In this document: piece by piece, positions 1 to 6,326 of the stretch
How positions within the stretch are numbered: the stretch's first letter is position 1
How the letters are laid out: every line of letters begins with the position of its first letter
Assembly: GCA_001872985.1 (NCBI GenBank)
Contig: MNYA01000454.1
Coordinates: forward strand, 1 to 6,386
DNA from: a bacterium CG2_30_54_10
GTDB lineage: Bacteria > Muiribacteriota > Ozemobacteria > Ozemobacterales > Ozemobacteraceae
Direction of reading: 5' to 3'
Length of the DNA: 6,386 nucleotides
Notes under the pieces: generated by a model
Told to the model about the DNA's origin: nothing
The model's input: the letters and a program-made list of their open reading frames with translations, nothing else
The model's database searches: none
Made by a program: the position numbers and the translations under genes

Positions 1-20
1 GGGTTCCATCGACGCAGACG

Positions 21-45
21 TTCCGCGCGACCCTGTCGCGCGGAA
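21..45. repeat. Perfect 10-bp inverted repeat (stem-loop)
   Basis: Bases 21-30 (TTCCGCGCGA) are the exact reverse complement of 36-45, with loop CCCTG. No T-run follows on either strand, so it is not a standard intrinsic terminator. It adjoins repeat copy 1 and may be part of that element, or the tail of a feature left of the window. Confidence 0.7.
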
Positions 46-54
46 TCGCGGTGC

Positions 55-124
55 TGAATTCGCGAGGCTCATCCCCCGCGGTCGGGCGCTTTGCGCCCTC
101 CGGTCTGCCTTCACTCTTCCCCTG
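55..124 (-). repeat. Hairpin-rich intergenic repeat, copy 1
   Basis: Bases 55-100 are identical over 46 nt to 6341-6386. The similarity to the inverted copy between the two genes continues rightwards to about 124, through CCGGT, TGC, TCA and CTTCCCC blocks. The copy contains a perfect 6-bp stem with a 3-base loop (84-89 with 93-98). Strand is set relative to the intergenic copy, which I call plus. The left part of the repeat, with its two other hairpins, is not conserved here; a different hairpin at 21-45 occupies that place. It looks like a REP-like or other short interspersed palindromic element; the family is not recognised. Confidence 0.8.
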
Positions 125-132
125 GCTTATTG

Positions 133-190
133 AGATGATACGTAGCGATGCCCTCTGAGCACGAGATTCCTACATTCGGCCGAAATGACA
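133..190 (-). repeat. Probable interspersed palindromic repeat of the GTCATTTCG...GAATCTCG type
   Basis: Read on the minus strand this block begins TGTCATTTCGGCCGAA and continues through GTAGGAATCTCGTGCT. It contains a perfect 10-base palindrome TTCGGCCGAA at 175-184. From memory this resembles a short intergenic repeat scattered through many environmental bacterial genomes (typical form TGTCATTTCGACCGAAGG followed by GAGAAATCTCG). The resemblance is recalled, not searched. Confidence 0.45.
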
Positions 191-271
191 GCATTTTTGT
201 AACATCTTTCGATCGCCAGTTTTCAAGGCAACATTCAAAGCACTACCTCTTTTTGGGAATGCACCCGAGGG

Positions 272-303
272 GCACAGAGGCACAGAGATACAGAGATGCA
301 GAG
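272..303 (+). repeat. Four tandem 8-base CACAGAG-type repeats
   Basis: Four octamers lie head to tail: GCACAGAG (272-279), GCACAGAG (280-287), ATACAGAG (288-295), ATGCAGAG (296-303). The first two are identical and the last four bases are CAGAG-type in all. Together with the block at 353-376, whose reverse complement reads CACCACTAAGAAGACACGAG, this resembles the widespread CACAGAG / CCACGAAGACACGAAG intergenic repeats of environmental bacteria. That link is from memory. Confidence 0.6.
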
Positions 304-352
304 GGTAAGATTTAGCGTTCTTTGGCAATCACGGCAATCGATGAGTTCTATG

Positions 353-376
353 CCTTCTCGTGTCTTCTTAGTGGTG
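353..376 (-). repeat. Degenerate partner block of the CACAGAG-type intergenic element
   Basis: On the minus strand the block reads as a degenerate ACCACGAAGACACGAAG-like stretch. That motif commonly accompanies CACAGAG octamers in intergenic repeats, and here it faces the octamers at 272-303 across about 50 bases. It ends about 50 bases before the start codon of phosphatase A, so any promoter for that gene lies within or next to it. Confidence 0.35.
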
Positions 377-424
377 CTTCCCTATGGCTTCTTCCACCAT
401 TTTGCGGTAATTTAGGTTTCTCAA

Positions 425-3262
425 ATGAATGAATTAATAGCTGAGATAAAGCGAAATCCGGGAAAAATTCTCCTTCTGTTCATCCCATTTCTACTCCTGG
501 AATTCATCGCCGAAATCTACCTTTTCCGCAGTTCCGAAAGACAGGAATTATACTTCCGACAAAGCGCCGAAGAGTTTCTGGAAAGACTCGCGCTCAGGGG
601 TGATGAAGACATCTACGCCCTGACCTGCCTGCGTTATCTCTTGCATAAAATGCGGGTCTCCAAGGCTTCTTCCAGGCCGGTGCTACTCCATAATTTTATG
701 GCCGGGCCCGGAAATGGGCTCGATCTCGAAATCTACGGATTCGACCGCGAAGGCGCCATCAGACCCGATCTGTGCCATCAACCTTCAAACAGGTGGTTGA
801 TTAAAACCCTCTATCACGAACTCAGACCCGGAACCCGAAATGCTTCAGGTGAAGAGTTGAAGCGTTTGGAAAGAGGGCTGGCACAGGTATTCGGGTATGG
901 AAGAACCCTTTCGGCCTTTCGTCGCGACCGCAGCCTCGTCGTAAAAAACCTTCATAGAAGTGTAGGCTCCTGGCTTGCTTGGGACGCTTGGAAGGACGGC
1001 GGACTGTTTGTGATCTGCAAAGGGGTTCCGCCTCCGGCAACCCGTCTTGCGAAAGCCCTTTTCCAGGAGGGGGCGACAAAATGGAAAGATCTTGTATGGG
1101 GAAGCGGGATTCCGGCGATGCATGATTGGGAGGTAGGCGGCCCCGCAAACCCTGACATGATTGGGAATATCTGGTCGCGTTTCTCTCGAGCCGGCCTGGA
1201 AAGCGACTTTGAGCTCGATCGGTTTTTTGTTTTTCGGCAGTCGGGAGGGGGGCGCGTTTTTTTCGCTGGATTCCCATACTCGGCGGGGTCGCAAAAGATC
1301 TGGCAATGGGTTGTGAGATTCCTCGCCATGGCTGGGTTTCTAGGCGTTTACTGGTTTCTGATTCTTTCGGGAGATCGCCTTGGCCCGATCCGGCGGGTCA
1401 GTATTGCCCTTTTTCTCTACGCAGCGATGGTTCCGGTCGCGGGGATGCTTTTGGGATCCTATCTTCTCCTGGATGGACGAGCGGAAGTCCTTGGCAACCA
1501 AGTCCAGCGGTTCCAAATGGAAATGCTCAACGAGATTGACGGCAGGTTTCCCGCTTTTCTGAAAACCTTCGGGGAGCGGGTGACCAGGATTTCCAGCCAA
1601 GCCCGCTTCCCTCGCGATTTCCCTTTTGCCGCAAGCGCAGCCTCCAACCTTCTGGGTCCTCAGATCGGCGGGCGCCTCGAATTTCGCGGCTGGTTCGGAG
1701 AACCTCTTTGGAACAGCCACTCCCAAGGTGGCGGCATGCAGGCATTGTGGCCAGTTCTTACACGATTGATTCTTTCCAGATGGGCGCCGCGAAAATTTCG
1801 CCCAGCCGAGAAGGAAGCAGATCGGCTTGCGGACCAGATGTTTGCCGACCCCGACATGGGCTTGGTTCCGCTGGCAGCCTTTCCTCATACCATGTTGAAC
1901 ATTGAAACGGGTGGAAAACCAACCTTCATTTTCTGGGACGTGTATCCGGAATCGGTCGCAAGCGCAGCGGTGGCGGTTTTCACGTTTTTCCGGGAGAGGC
2001 TTGTTACCCGATTCGTTCGCCAACAGATCCAGGAACGATGGGCATTTCAACAAACACAGTTTATCCTTGGCGCGTACGATACGCAGCGCGGCGGATGGCT
2101 TTCCCGGCGATTCAGAAATCGCGAGCAACTGGTTCCAGGGGCGCTGCAGGCCGCCCTGCTTCGAAGACCGCGGTCCATGAAGGTTCAACTTGGCGGAGAA
2201 CGGTTTTTCATGACGATCGTTCCTGCCCGCCAGCTCGCGGGGATCAGCCTTCTTGCATTGTTCCCGGAAAGCGCATTCCAACCGGCGCTCTCCTCTCTCC
2301 GATGGAAAATCGGGCTTGGAGGTCTGGTTGCAGTTTTGGTGGCGCTCTTTCTAGGTTTCCTTATCAGCACCAGGCTTCTGACTCCAGTCGCCAACCTCGA
2401 GATCGGTGTCGATGCTCTTCGGCAGCGGTCATTCAAGGTTGAGATCCCGGTAGAAGGAAATGACGAGCTTTCAATTCTTGCCAAAGCATTCAATTCCATG
2501 GTCAAGGACATGCATGAACTCGACGTTGCCAAAGCCGTCCAGGCCGGTTTGACGCAGCAGACTTTTCCCGTAGTCCCTGGCTACGATTTCTATGGTTTCA
2601 CTCAATTTGCCGGGAACCTTGGCGGAGACATCCTCGACGTCCGTGTTCTCCCTGATGAACGGGTTTTCATACTTGTAGGGGATGTAAGCGGTCATGGCGT
2701 CGGATCGGCCCTCTTGATGGCTTTCAACAAAGCACTGGTGACCTTATGGGCAAGGCTTCCCGACCCCGATCCCTCAATGCTTTTCAGGATATTTGACCGC
2801 TCTCTTCGTCAAGGCAAAGGCCGAGGGCGTTTTCTGGCAGCGTTTTGCGGGATCATCGATCCCAGGAAACATCTTCTGAACTACGTTTCAGGAGGTCATC
2901 CCTATCCATTTCTCCGCCGCAAGGGAGGAGAAATATGTTGGATCGGTTCCCCGGCCTATCCGCTTGCAAGCCGTCGGGAACCCAGCGGAAACCCGGTCGG
3001 AGAGATTTCAATAGCAGCCGGAGACTTCCTGCTTTTTTTCACGGATGGCTTGGTTGAAGGCTTGGACAACGATCGAAGCCAATTCGGCTACGACGCTTTG
3101 CAGGAGTGGCTTCAAAGGCCGGGACAGTCAGGGTCAGCAAGAGCCGTGGTCGATGAACTCTGGAAAAAATACAGGCAGGAAAGACCGGTGAATGAAGACG
3201 ATATCACACTTTTGGGAATGATCCGCCGCGAGGATCCTCTCACTAATTTGGGGGAAGCATGA
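425..3262 (+). CDS. Membrane-bound HAMP-SpoIIE (PP2C-type) serine/threonine phosphatase with two extracytoplasmic sensor regions (phosphatase A)
   Basis: Predicted signal-controlled protein phosphatase of the RsbU/SpoIIE family, 945 aa. Membrane segments lie at about 14-34, 294-315, 325-348 and 628-648. Positive charges near residues 9-14, 318-324 and 650 put the N-terminus, the short loop and the C-terminus in the cytoplasm, so 35-293 and 349-627 are extracytoplasmic. HAMP follows at about 648-702 (ends in an AKAFNSMV-type helix), then a connecting helix (HELDVAKAVQ) and the PP2C domain at about 718-935. The acidic metal-site motifs are all present: GGD at 733-735, GDVSGHG at 752-758, TDGLVE at 873-878, EDDIT at 924-928, so it should be active. 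The usual NAGH is SGGH (822-825). Known relatives dephosphorylate STAS anti-anti-sigma proteins; that substrate is inferred. The ATG at 425 has only a weak AGG (414-416) upstream but places the first membrane helix normally. I do not recognise either sensor domain as a named family. Confidence 0.93.
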   Translation: MNELIAEIKRNPGKILLLFIPFLLLEFIAEIYLFRSSERQELYFRQSAEEFLERLALRGDEDIYALTCLRYLLHKMRVSKASSRPVLLHNFMAGPGNGLDLEIYGFDREGAIRPDLCHQPSNRWLIKTLYHELRPGTRNASGEELKRLERGLAQVFGYGRTLSAFRRDRSLVVKNLHRSVGSWLAWDAWKDGGLFVICKGVPPPATRLAKALFQEGATKWKDLVWGSGIPAMHDWEVGGPANPDMIGNIWSRFSRAGLESDFELDRFFVFRQSGGGRVFFAGFPYSAGSQKIWQWVVRFLAMAGFLGVYWFLILSGDRLGPIRRVSIALFLYAAMVPVAGMLLGSYLLLDGRAEVLGNQVQRFQMEMLNEIDGRFPAFLKTFGERVTRISSQARFPRDFPFAASAASNLLGPQIGGRLEFRGWFGEPLWNSHSQGGGMQALWPVLTRLILSRWAPRKFRPAEKEADRLADQMFADPDMGLVPLAAFPHTMLNIETGGKPTFIFWDVYPESVASAAVAVFTFFRERLVTRFVRQQIQERWAFQQTQFILGAYDTQRGGWLSRRFRNREQLVPGALQAALLRRPRSMKVQLGGERFFMTIVPARQLAGISLLALFPESAFQPALSSLRWKIGLGGLVAVLVALFLGFLISTRLLTPVANLEIGVDALRQRSFKVEIPVEGNDELSILAKAFNSMVKDMHELDVAKAVQAGLTQQTFPVVPGYDFYGFTQFAGNLGGDILDVRVLPDERVFILVGDVSGHGVGSALLMAFNKALVTLWARLPDPDPSMLFRIFDRSLRQGKGRGRFLAAFCGIIDPRKHLLNYVSGGHPYPFLRRKGGEICWIGSPAYPLASRREPSGNPVGEISIAAGDFLLFFTDGLVEGLDNDRSQFGYDALQEWLQRPGQSGSARAVVDELWKKYRQERPVNEDDITLLGMIRREDPLTNLGEA

Positions 3263-3349
3263 GAGCATACCGGAGGGCGCAACGCGCCCGACCGCGGTGG
3301 ATAAGCCTCCCGAATTTACTTCGCCAAGCAAAGGTAGGCGCGTGCCCCC
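3250..3349 (+). repeat. Hairpin-rich intergenic repeat, copy 2 (inverted, diverged)
   Basis: The stretch 3273-3349 matches the reverse complement of 6310-6386 without gaps at 67 of 77 positions by hand alignment. Leftwards, 3250-3272 also resembles the reverse complement of 101-124, so the unit is about 100 bases and starts inside phosphatase A, covering its last codons and stop (TGA 3260-3262). The 6-bp stem is intact (3275-3280 with 3284-3289), but the other two stems seen in copy 3 have mismatches here, so this copy appears older. It occupies most of the 121-base gap and contributes the first residues of the longest open frame of phosphatase B. Confidence 0.8.
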
Positions 3350-3370
3350 AATTGCTGAGAAGATATCGCC

Positions 3371-3375
3371 GGGAG
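3371..3375 (+). promoter_or_regulatory. Ribosome binding site deciding the start of phosphatase B
   Basis: GGGAG sits eight bases before the ATG at 3384, a normal Shine-Dalgarno spacing. The competing upstream GTG at 3297 lies inside a repeat and is preceded only by the repeat's own GC-rich arm. This supports the shorter, 948-residue protein. Confidence 0.6.
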
Positions 3376-3383
3376 CCGGTCGA

Positions 3384-6230
3384 ATGAGAGAAAACCACGG
3401 AAGTCACCCCTTCGCGGGGTTGTCCCTAATCATCCAATTCGCGATTTTCGTGGCATTCCCGCTCGGGATCGGTCTTACGATGATGCTTTTCGCCCTGGAT
3501 CGTTGGGATGAACGCGAAATCGGAGTTTCCGAAGCGGCACGCATGGAGTGTTTGGATCGTGCAGTGGCCTGCCAGGACATCGGATTTCCATTTCCAACGG
3601 ACCAGTTTTTCAAACTTCAGGATACGAGGTACGGTTACTCTTCTGTAAAAGACTTTGATGGTTGGATGGCCGATTTTTCCGGGAACGAGGCTTCCCGACC
3701 GATTTTTCAGATATTCACGCAGAAGAATGAGTATTATTCATCCCCAAATAATTCGCTTCGGGAATTTTTCCGGGACGTTCTCGATGCTGTTTTTCTCAAT
3801 GGCCCGGAATTCGAAGCCAGAGCTCGCGTTCTTGATCCGACAATCGCCCGAAAACTTGGAGCCGGATGTTCCCTCGCGGTTTTGCAACGCAAAAATGGCG
3901 AATATCAACGGGTGGATTTCAACGGGAAACCGGCAATTTTACTTTTGGAGTTCCATCCGAAAGGTCTGGCCATGATCCTTCTGCTTCCTGCTGTCTCGCG
4001 AGAGCAGTTGAGGGTTATCTCTGAACGATGGTCCCAAACCTCGCAATGGTCTACGACAATAGGGAAAGCAGTTCCCCAACTTGACATCTGGAATCCCCCT
4101 CAAGGATTCGATGCTTCAGAATTCCGGCTGGCCTGGAAGATGTCCGAAAAAACCGGAACCCAACAGATCGAAAAGAATGGTCGGGTCTGGTGCTTTTTCC
4201 TCGATCGATGGGGAAAGCTTACGTGCCTCTTGTTCCCAGTTTCCAATAGCGCCGGCGGCTGGGGTCTTCGCGGGTTAGCAATCGGCGCAACTTTTTTGGC
4301 GGCCATTTGGGGGTGGCTACTCGTCTCCAAATGGGGGACAGGGACCAAGCAGATGTTCGTTCCAATTTCATTTCAGCTTCGGGTATTTTTCCTCTACGTG
4401 ACGTTGCTTCCTCTGCTATCTTCGGTATTGCTCGGATGGTTCATCCTTCAGGATCAGGAGGACCGGCTTCAGCAGACCGCCTTCACCAATTGCATCCGCC
4501 GTCTGAACGTCCTCGAGGGAAGCTACGCCGGGGAATTTCAGGAATTCCTTGCAAGAGGAAAAAACATCAGGAATTGGGTTGTTTCCCCACCCGAGAAGAA
4601 TGTCCGAAGCGTTCAAACTTGGTTCAACAAGCTGCACGCGAGACATTTCTTCGAATTCATCCACGTCCTTGACCAGGACGGAAAAGCAATCTTCACAAAT
4701 TTGGACGAAACCAAAAAATCTTTGATCAGGACTTACCAGATTCTGAACCATGTTGCCATCCGTGAATTTATGCCCAATCGATTGCCTTCCGGGGCGGGTA
4801 GCAAAATTTCAGCATTGGATCTACTTGCCGAAGAGTGCATCACCAGCGAGGAGTTCGGCTGGGCAAGGCTCGCTTTGAACCCCGGGTATGCCCATCCCCT
4901 GGTAATGGGGCGCTCCCCGGTAGACTTCTATTGGGATGTCTACCCCGAAAGAGCCTCAGGCCCGACAACGATAATGCTTTCTCTCGATCGGCATTGGCTT
5001 GTCACAAGATTCCTGGAAAAATCCATGGGATTCGAAAGCGAAAAAATCCGCTTGTACGGGATGAATATGTTTTTAAACGAGTTCCTGCAGCCTCAACCGA
5101 AACTGGATGCGCCTCAGTTGCGCGAATTTATTTCGGTTTGCGAGAAAGCCGGGAAAATGCAACAGCGCCGCCTGGAGCTCAAAAGCGGCCCTGCCTGGGC
5201 GGTGGCAATGACCGAGTCTTTAAGCGGGCGGTTCGGAATCGTGGCAATCCTTGAAGCCCGGGAAAGCCTGGCGCTCTTGGATGCCTGGCGTTGGGGCCTG
5301 GGATTCGCGGTTCTCGGGGCTTTGTTCGTTGCAGCCATTGCGGGCCAACTGCTTGCCGGTCTTTTCCTGATACCGATCCACGATCTTGCCGGGGGAATCG
5401 AAGGAGTAGCCCAGCGTCGGCGAGACATCCGGATCCCCGTCAGGCGGCCCGATGAGTTCGGGCGTCTGGCTGAGGCTTTCAACCGGATGATCTCAGGGCT
5501 CCACGAATTGGAGTTCGCAAAGATTGTGCAAACCGACCTGCTTCCTGAATCCATGCCCAAAATTTCCGGGTATTCCATCGCTGCCTACACCCAAACCGCG
5601 ACCAAACTGGGCGGCGATTATTACGACGTAGTTCCGCTTGATGACGAATCCTTTCTTCTGCTGGTGGGAGACGTGACCGGCCATGGAGCGCCCGCTGCCC
5701 TTGCGATGGCAATGGCCAAGGCCGGAGTTGCTTTCCAGCTCCAGACTGGAAGAATTTCCACTCAAGATCTGCTCGAGGCATTGAACCACGTTTTCTTCAC
5801 CGAATTGAAGCCGATGCACCGGTTCATGACGATGCTCGTGGTACTGTTTGAGACTCGCAAGAATTACCTGACTCTTCGAAACGCGGGTCAAAATTTTCCA
5901 ATAATAATTCCAAAAGGGTCACAAGGAAAGATGCTGGAAATCCCTGGATTCCCACTCGGAATACGGAAAAAGTGCAATTTTGAAGGCACAGCCCTCCCCA
6001 TGAATCCGGGTGACGTCTTTGTAATGTATACCGACGGACTTCCTGAGGCGCCTATCCAGGGCGACCTTATGGTGGGTCAGGAACGGCTTTCGGAGATTTT
6101 CACTCTCTGTTCGAGAAAATCAACCGATGCCGATGAAATTCTGACGGAAATTCTTTCCGCATTTGACCGAATACGGAAGCCTGGCCCCTACCCTGACGAT
6201 GTTACTTTGATCGTTCTCCGAAGAGATTGA
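3384..6230 (+). CDS. Membrane-bound HAMP-SpoIIE (PP2C-type) serine/threonine phosphatase, paralog of the upstream gene (phosphatase B)
   Basis: Second RsbU/SpoIIE-type phosphatase, 948 aa from the ATG at 3384. Membrane segments at about 13-37, 294-314, 328-354 and 636-663 leave extracytoplasmic regions 38-293 and 355-635. HAMP lies at about 660-712, the connecting helix reads HELEFAKIVQ, and the PP2C domain spans about 728-946 with GGDYYD (743-748), GDVTGHG (762-768), TDGLPE (883-888) and PDDVT (937-941), all metal-site acids present. NAGH is NAGQ (833-836). The frame stays open back to a GTG at 3297, but that adds 29 residues encoded mostly by an intergenic repeat. The ATG at 3384 has GGGAG (3371-3375) eight bases upstream and gives a length and membrane spacing almost equal to the upstream paralog, so I prefer it. 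It lies 121 bases after that gene on the same strand and is probably cotranscribed. The substrate, by family analogy a phospho-STAS protein, is not in the window. Confidence 0.93.
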   Translation: MRENHGSHPFAGLSLIIQFAIFVAFPLGIGLTMMLFALDRWDEREIGVSEAARMECLDRAVACQDIGFPFPTDQFFKLQDTRYGYSSVKDFDGWMADFSGNEASRPIFQIFTQKNEYYSSPNNSLREFFRDVLDAVFLNGPEFEARARVLDPTIARKLGAGCSLAVLQRKNGEYQRVDFNGKPAILLLEFHPKGLAMILLLPAVSREQLRVISERWSQTSQWSTTIGKAVPQLDIWNPPQGFDASEFRLAWKMSEKTGTQQIEKNGRVWCFFLDRWGKLTCLLFPVSNSAGGWGLRGLAIGATFLAAIWGWLLVSKWGTGTKQMFVPISFQLRVFFLYVTLLPLLSSVLLGWFILQDQEDRLQQTAFTNCIRRLNVLEGSYAGEFQEFLARGKNIRNWVVSPPEKNVRSVQTWFNKLHARHFFEFIHVLDQDGKAIFTNLDETKKSLIRTYQILNHVAIREFMPNRLPSGAGSKISALDLLAEECITSEEFGWARLALNPGYAHPLVMGRSPVDFYWDVYPERASGPTTIMLSLDRHWLVTRFLEKSMGFESEKIRLYGMNMFLNEFLQPQPKLDAPQLREFISVCEKAGKMQQRRLELKSGPAWAVAMTESLSGRFGIVAILEARESLALLDAWRWGLGFAVLGALFVAAIAGQLLAGLFLIPIHDLAGGIEGVAQRRRDIRIPVRRPDEFGRLAEAFNRMISGLHELEFAKIVQTDLLPESMPKISGYSIAAYTQTATKLGGDYYDVVPLDDESFLLLVGDVTGHGAPAALAMAMAKAGVAFQLQTGRISTQDLLEALNHVFFTELKPMHRFMTMLVVLFETRKNYLTLRNAGQNFPIIIPKGSQGKMLEIPGFPLGIRKKCNFEGTALPMNPGDVFVMYTDGLPEAPIQGDLMVGQERLSEIFTLCSRKSTDADEILTEILSAFDRIRKPGPYPDDVTLIVLRRD

Positions 6231-6245
6231 CGAACGCTCGTTTTT
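6229..6245 (+). terminator. Weak terminator-like stem after phosphatase B
   Basis: ACGA (6230-6233) can pair with TCGT (6238-6241) around loop ACGC, with one possible wobble pair outside, followed by a run of T to 6245. The stem is only four or five pairs and overlaps the stop codon, so efficiency is doubtful. It is the only plus-strand candidate after the operon. Confidence 0.25.
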
Positions 6246-6302
6246 ATCTTCTCAATAATTCGGGGTAATGCAATATGAACCATCGTAAAAATGTAACTTC
6301 TC

Positions 6303-6326
6303 AAAAAAGGGGGGCACGCGCCCCCC
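6303..6326 (-). terminator. Intrinsic-terminator-like hairpin on the minus strand
   Basis: On the minus strand a perfect 7-bp stem of six G/C pairs plus one C/G pair with loop GCGT is followed directly by six T residues (the A-run at 6303-6308). This is a textbook Rho-independent shape for a transcript coming from the right of the window. On the plus strand no T-run follows, so it would not end the phosphatase transcript efficiently. It is part of repeat copy 3 and may be structural only. Confidence 0.5.

Larger units (their letters stand above)
1..424. other. Non-coding leader upstream of phosphatase A
   Basis: I see no convincing gene in these 424 bases on either strand. The content is mosaic: a hairpin (21-45), repeat copy 1 (55-124), a palindromic interspersed-repeat-like block (133-190), an AT-richer stretch without obvious structure (190-260), and a CACAGAG-type element (about 264-388). 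No convincing -35/-10 pair stands out; a TTGGCA at 322-327 has only a poor -10 match downstream. The promoter of the operon is therefore not located. Confidence 0.7.

Noticed and set aside
272..303. CRISPR-like or iteron-like array from the CACAGAG octamers
   Set aside because: The units abut without spacers, there are only four, and two are imperfect; no cas, rep or origin-associated gene is present.
322..351. Possible sigma-70-like promoter, TTGGCA with TTCTAT 18 bases downstream
   Set aside because: The -10 matches the consensus at only three of six positions and the site lies inside a repeat-like block; chance is as likely.
822..1329. Three overlapping minus-strand open frames of 125 to 153 codons
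   Set aside because: They overlap each other in different frames and lie within phosphatase A, with low-complexity basic and proline-rich translations typical of shadow frames.
1340..2281. Long minus-strand open frame (313 codons) opposite phosphatase A
   Set aside because: It lies wholly antisense to a well-supported phosphatase gene, its translation shows no domain or membrane pattern, and it covers the region where codon bias of the plus-strand gene naturally opens the opposite frame.
3297..3383. N-terminal extension of phosphatase B from GTG 3297
   Set aside because: Most of it is encoded by the inverted repeat copy, it lacks a clear ribosome binding site, and starting at ATG 3384 gives a good ribosome binding site and a length matching the paralog.
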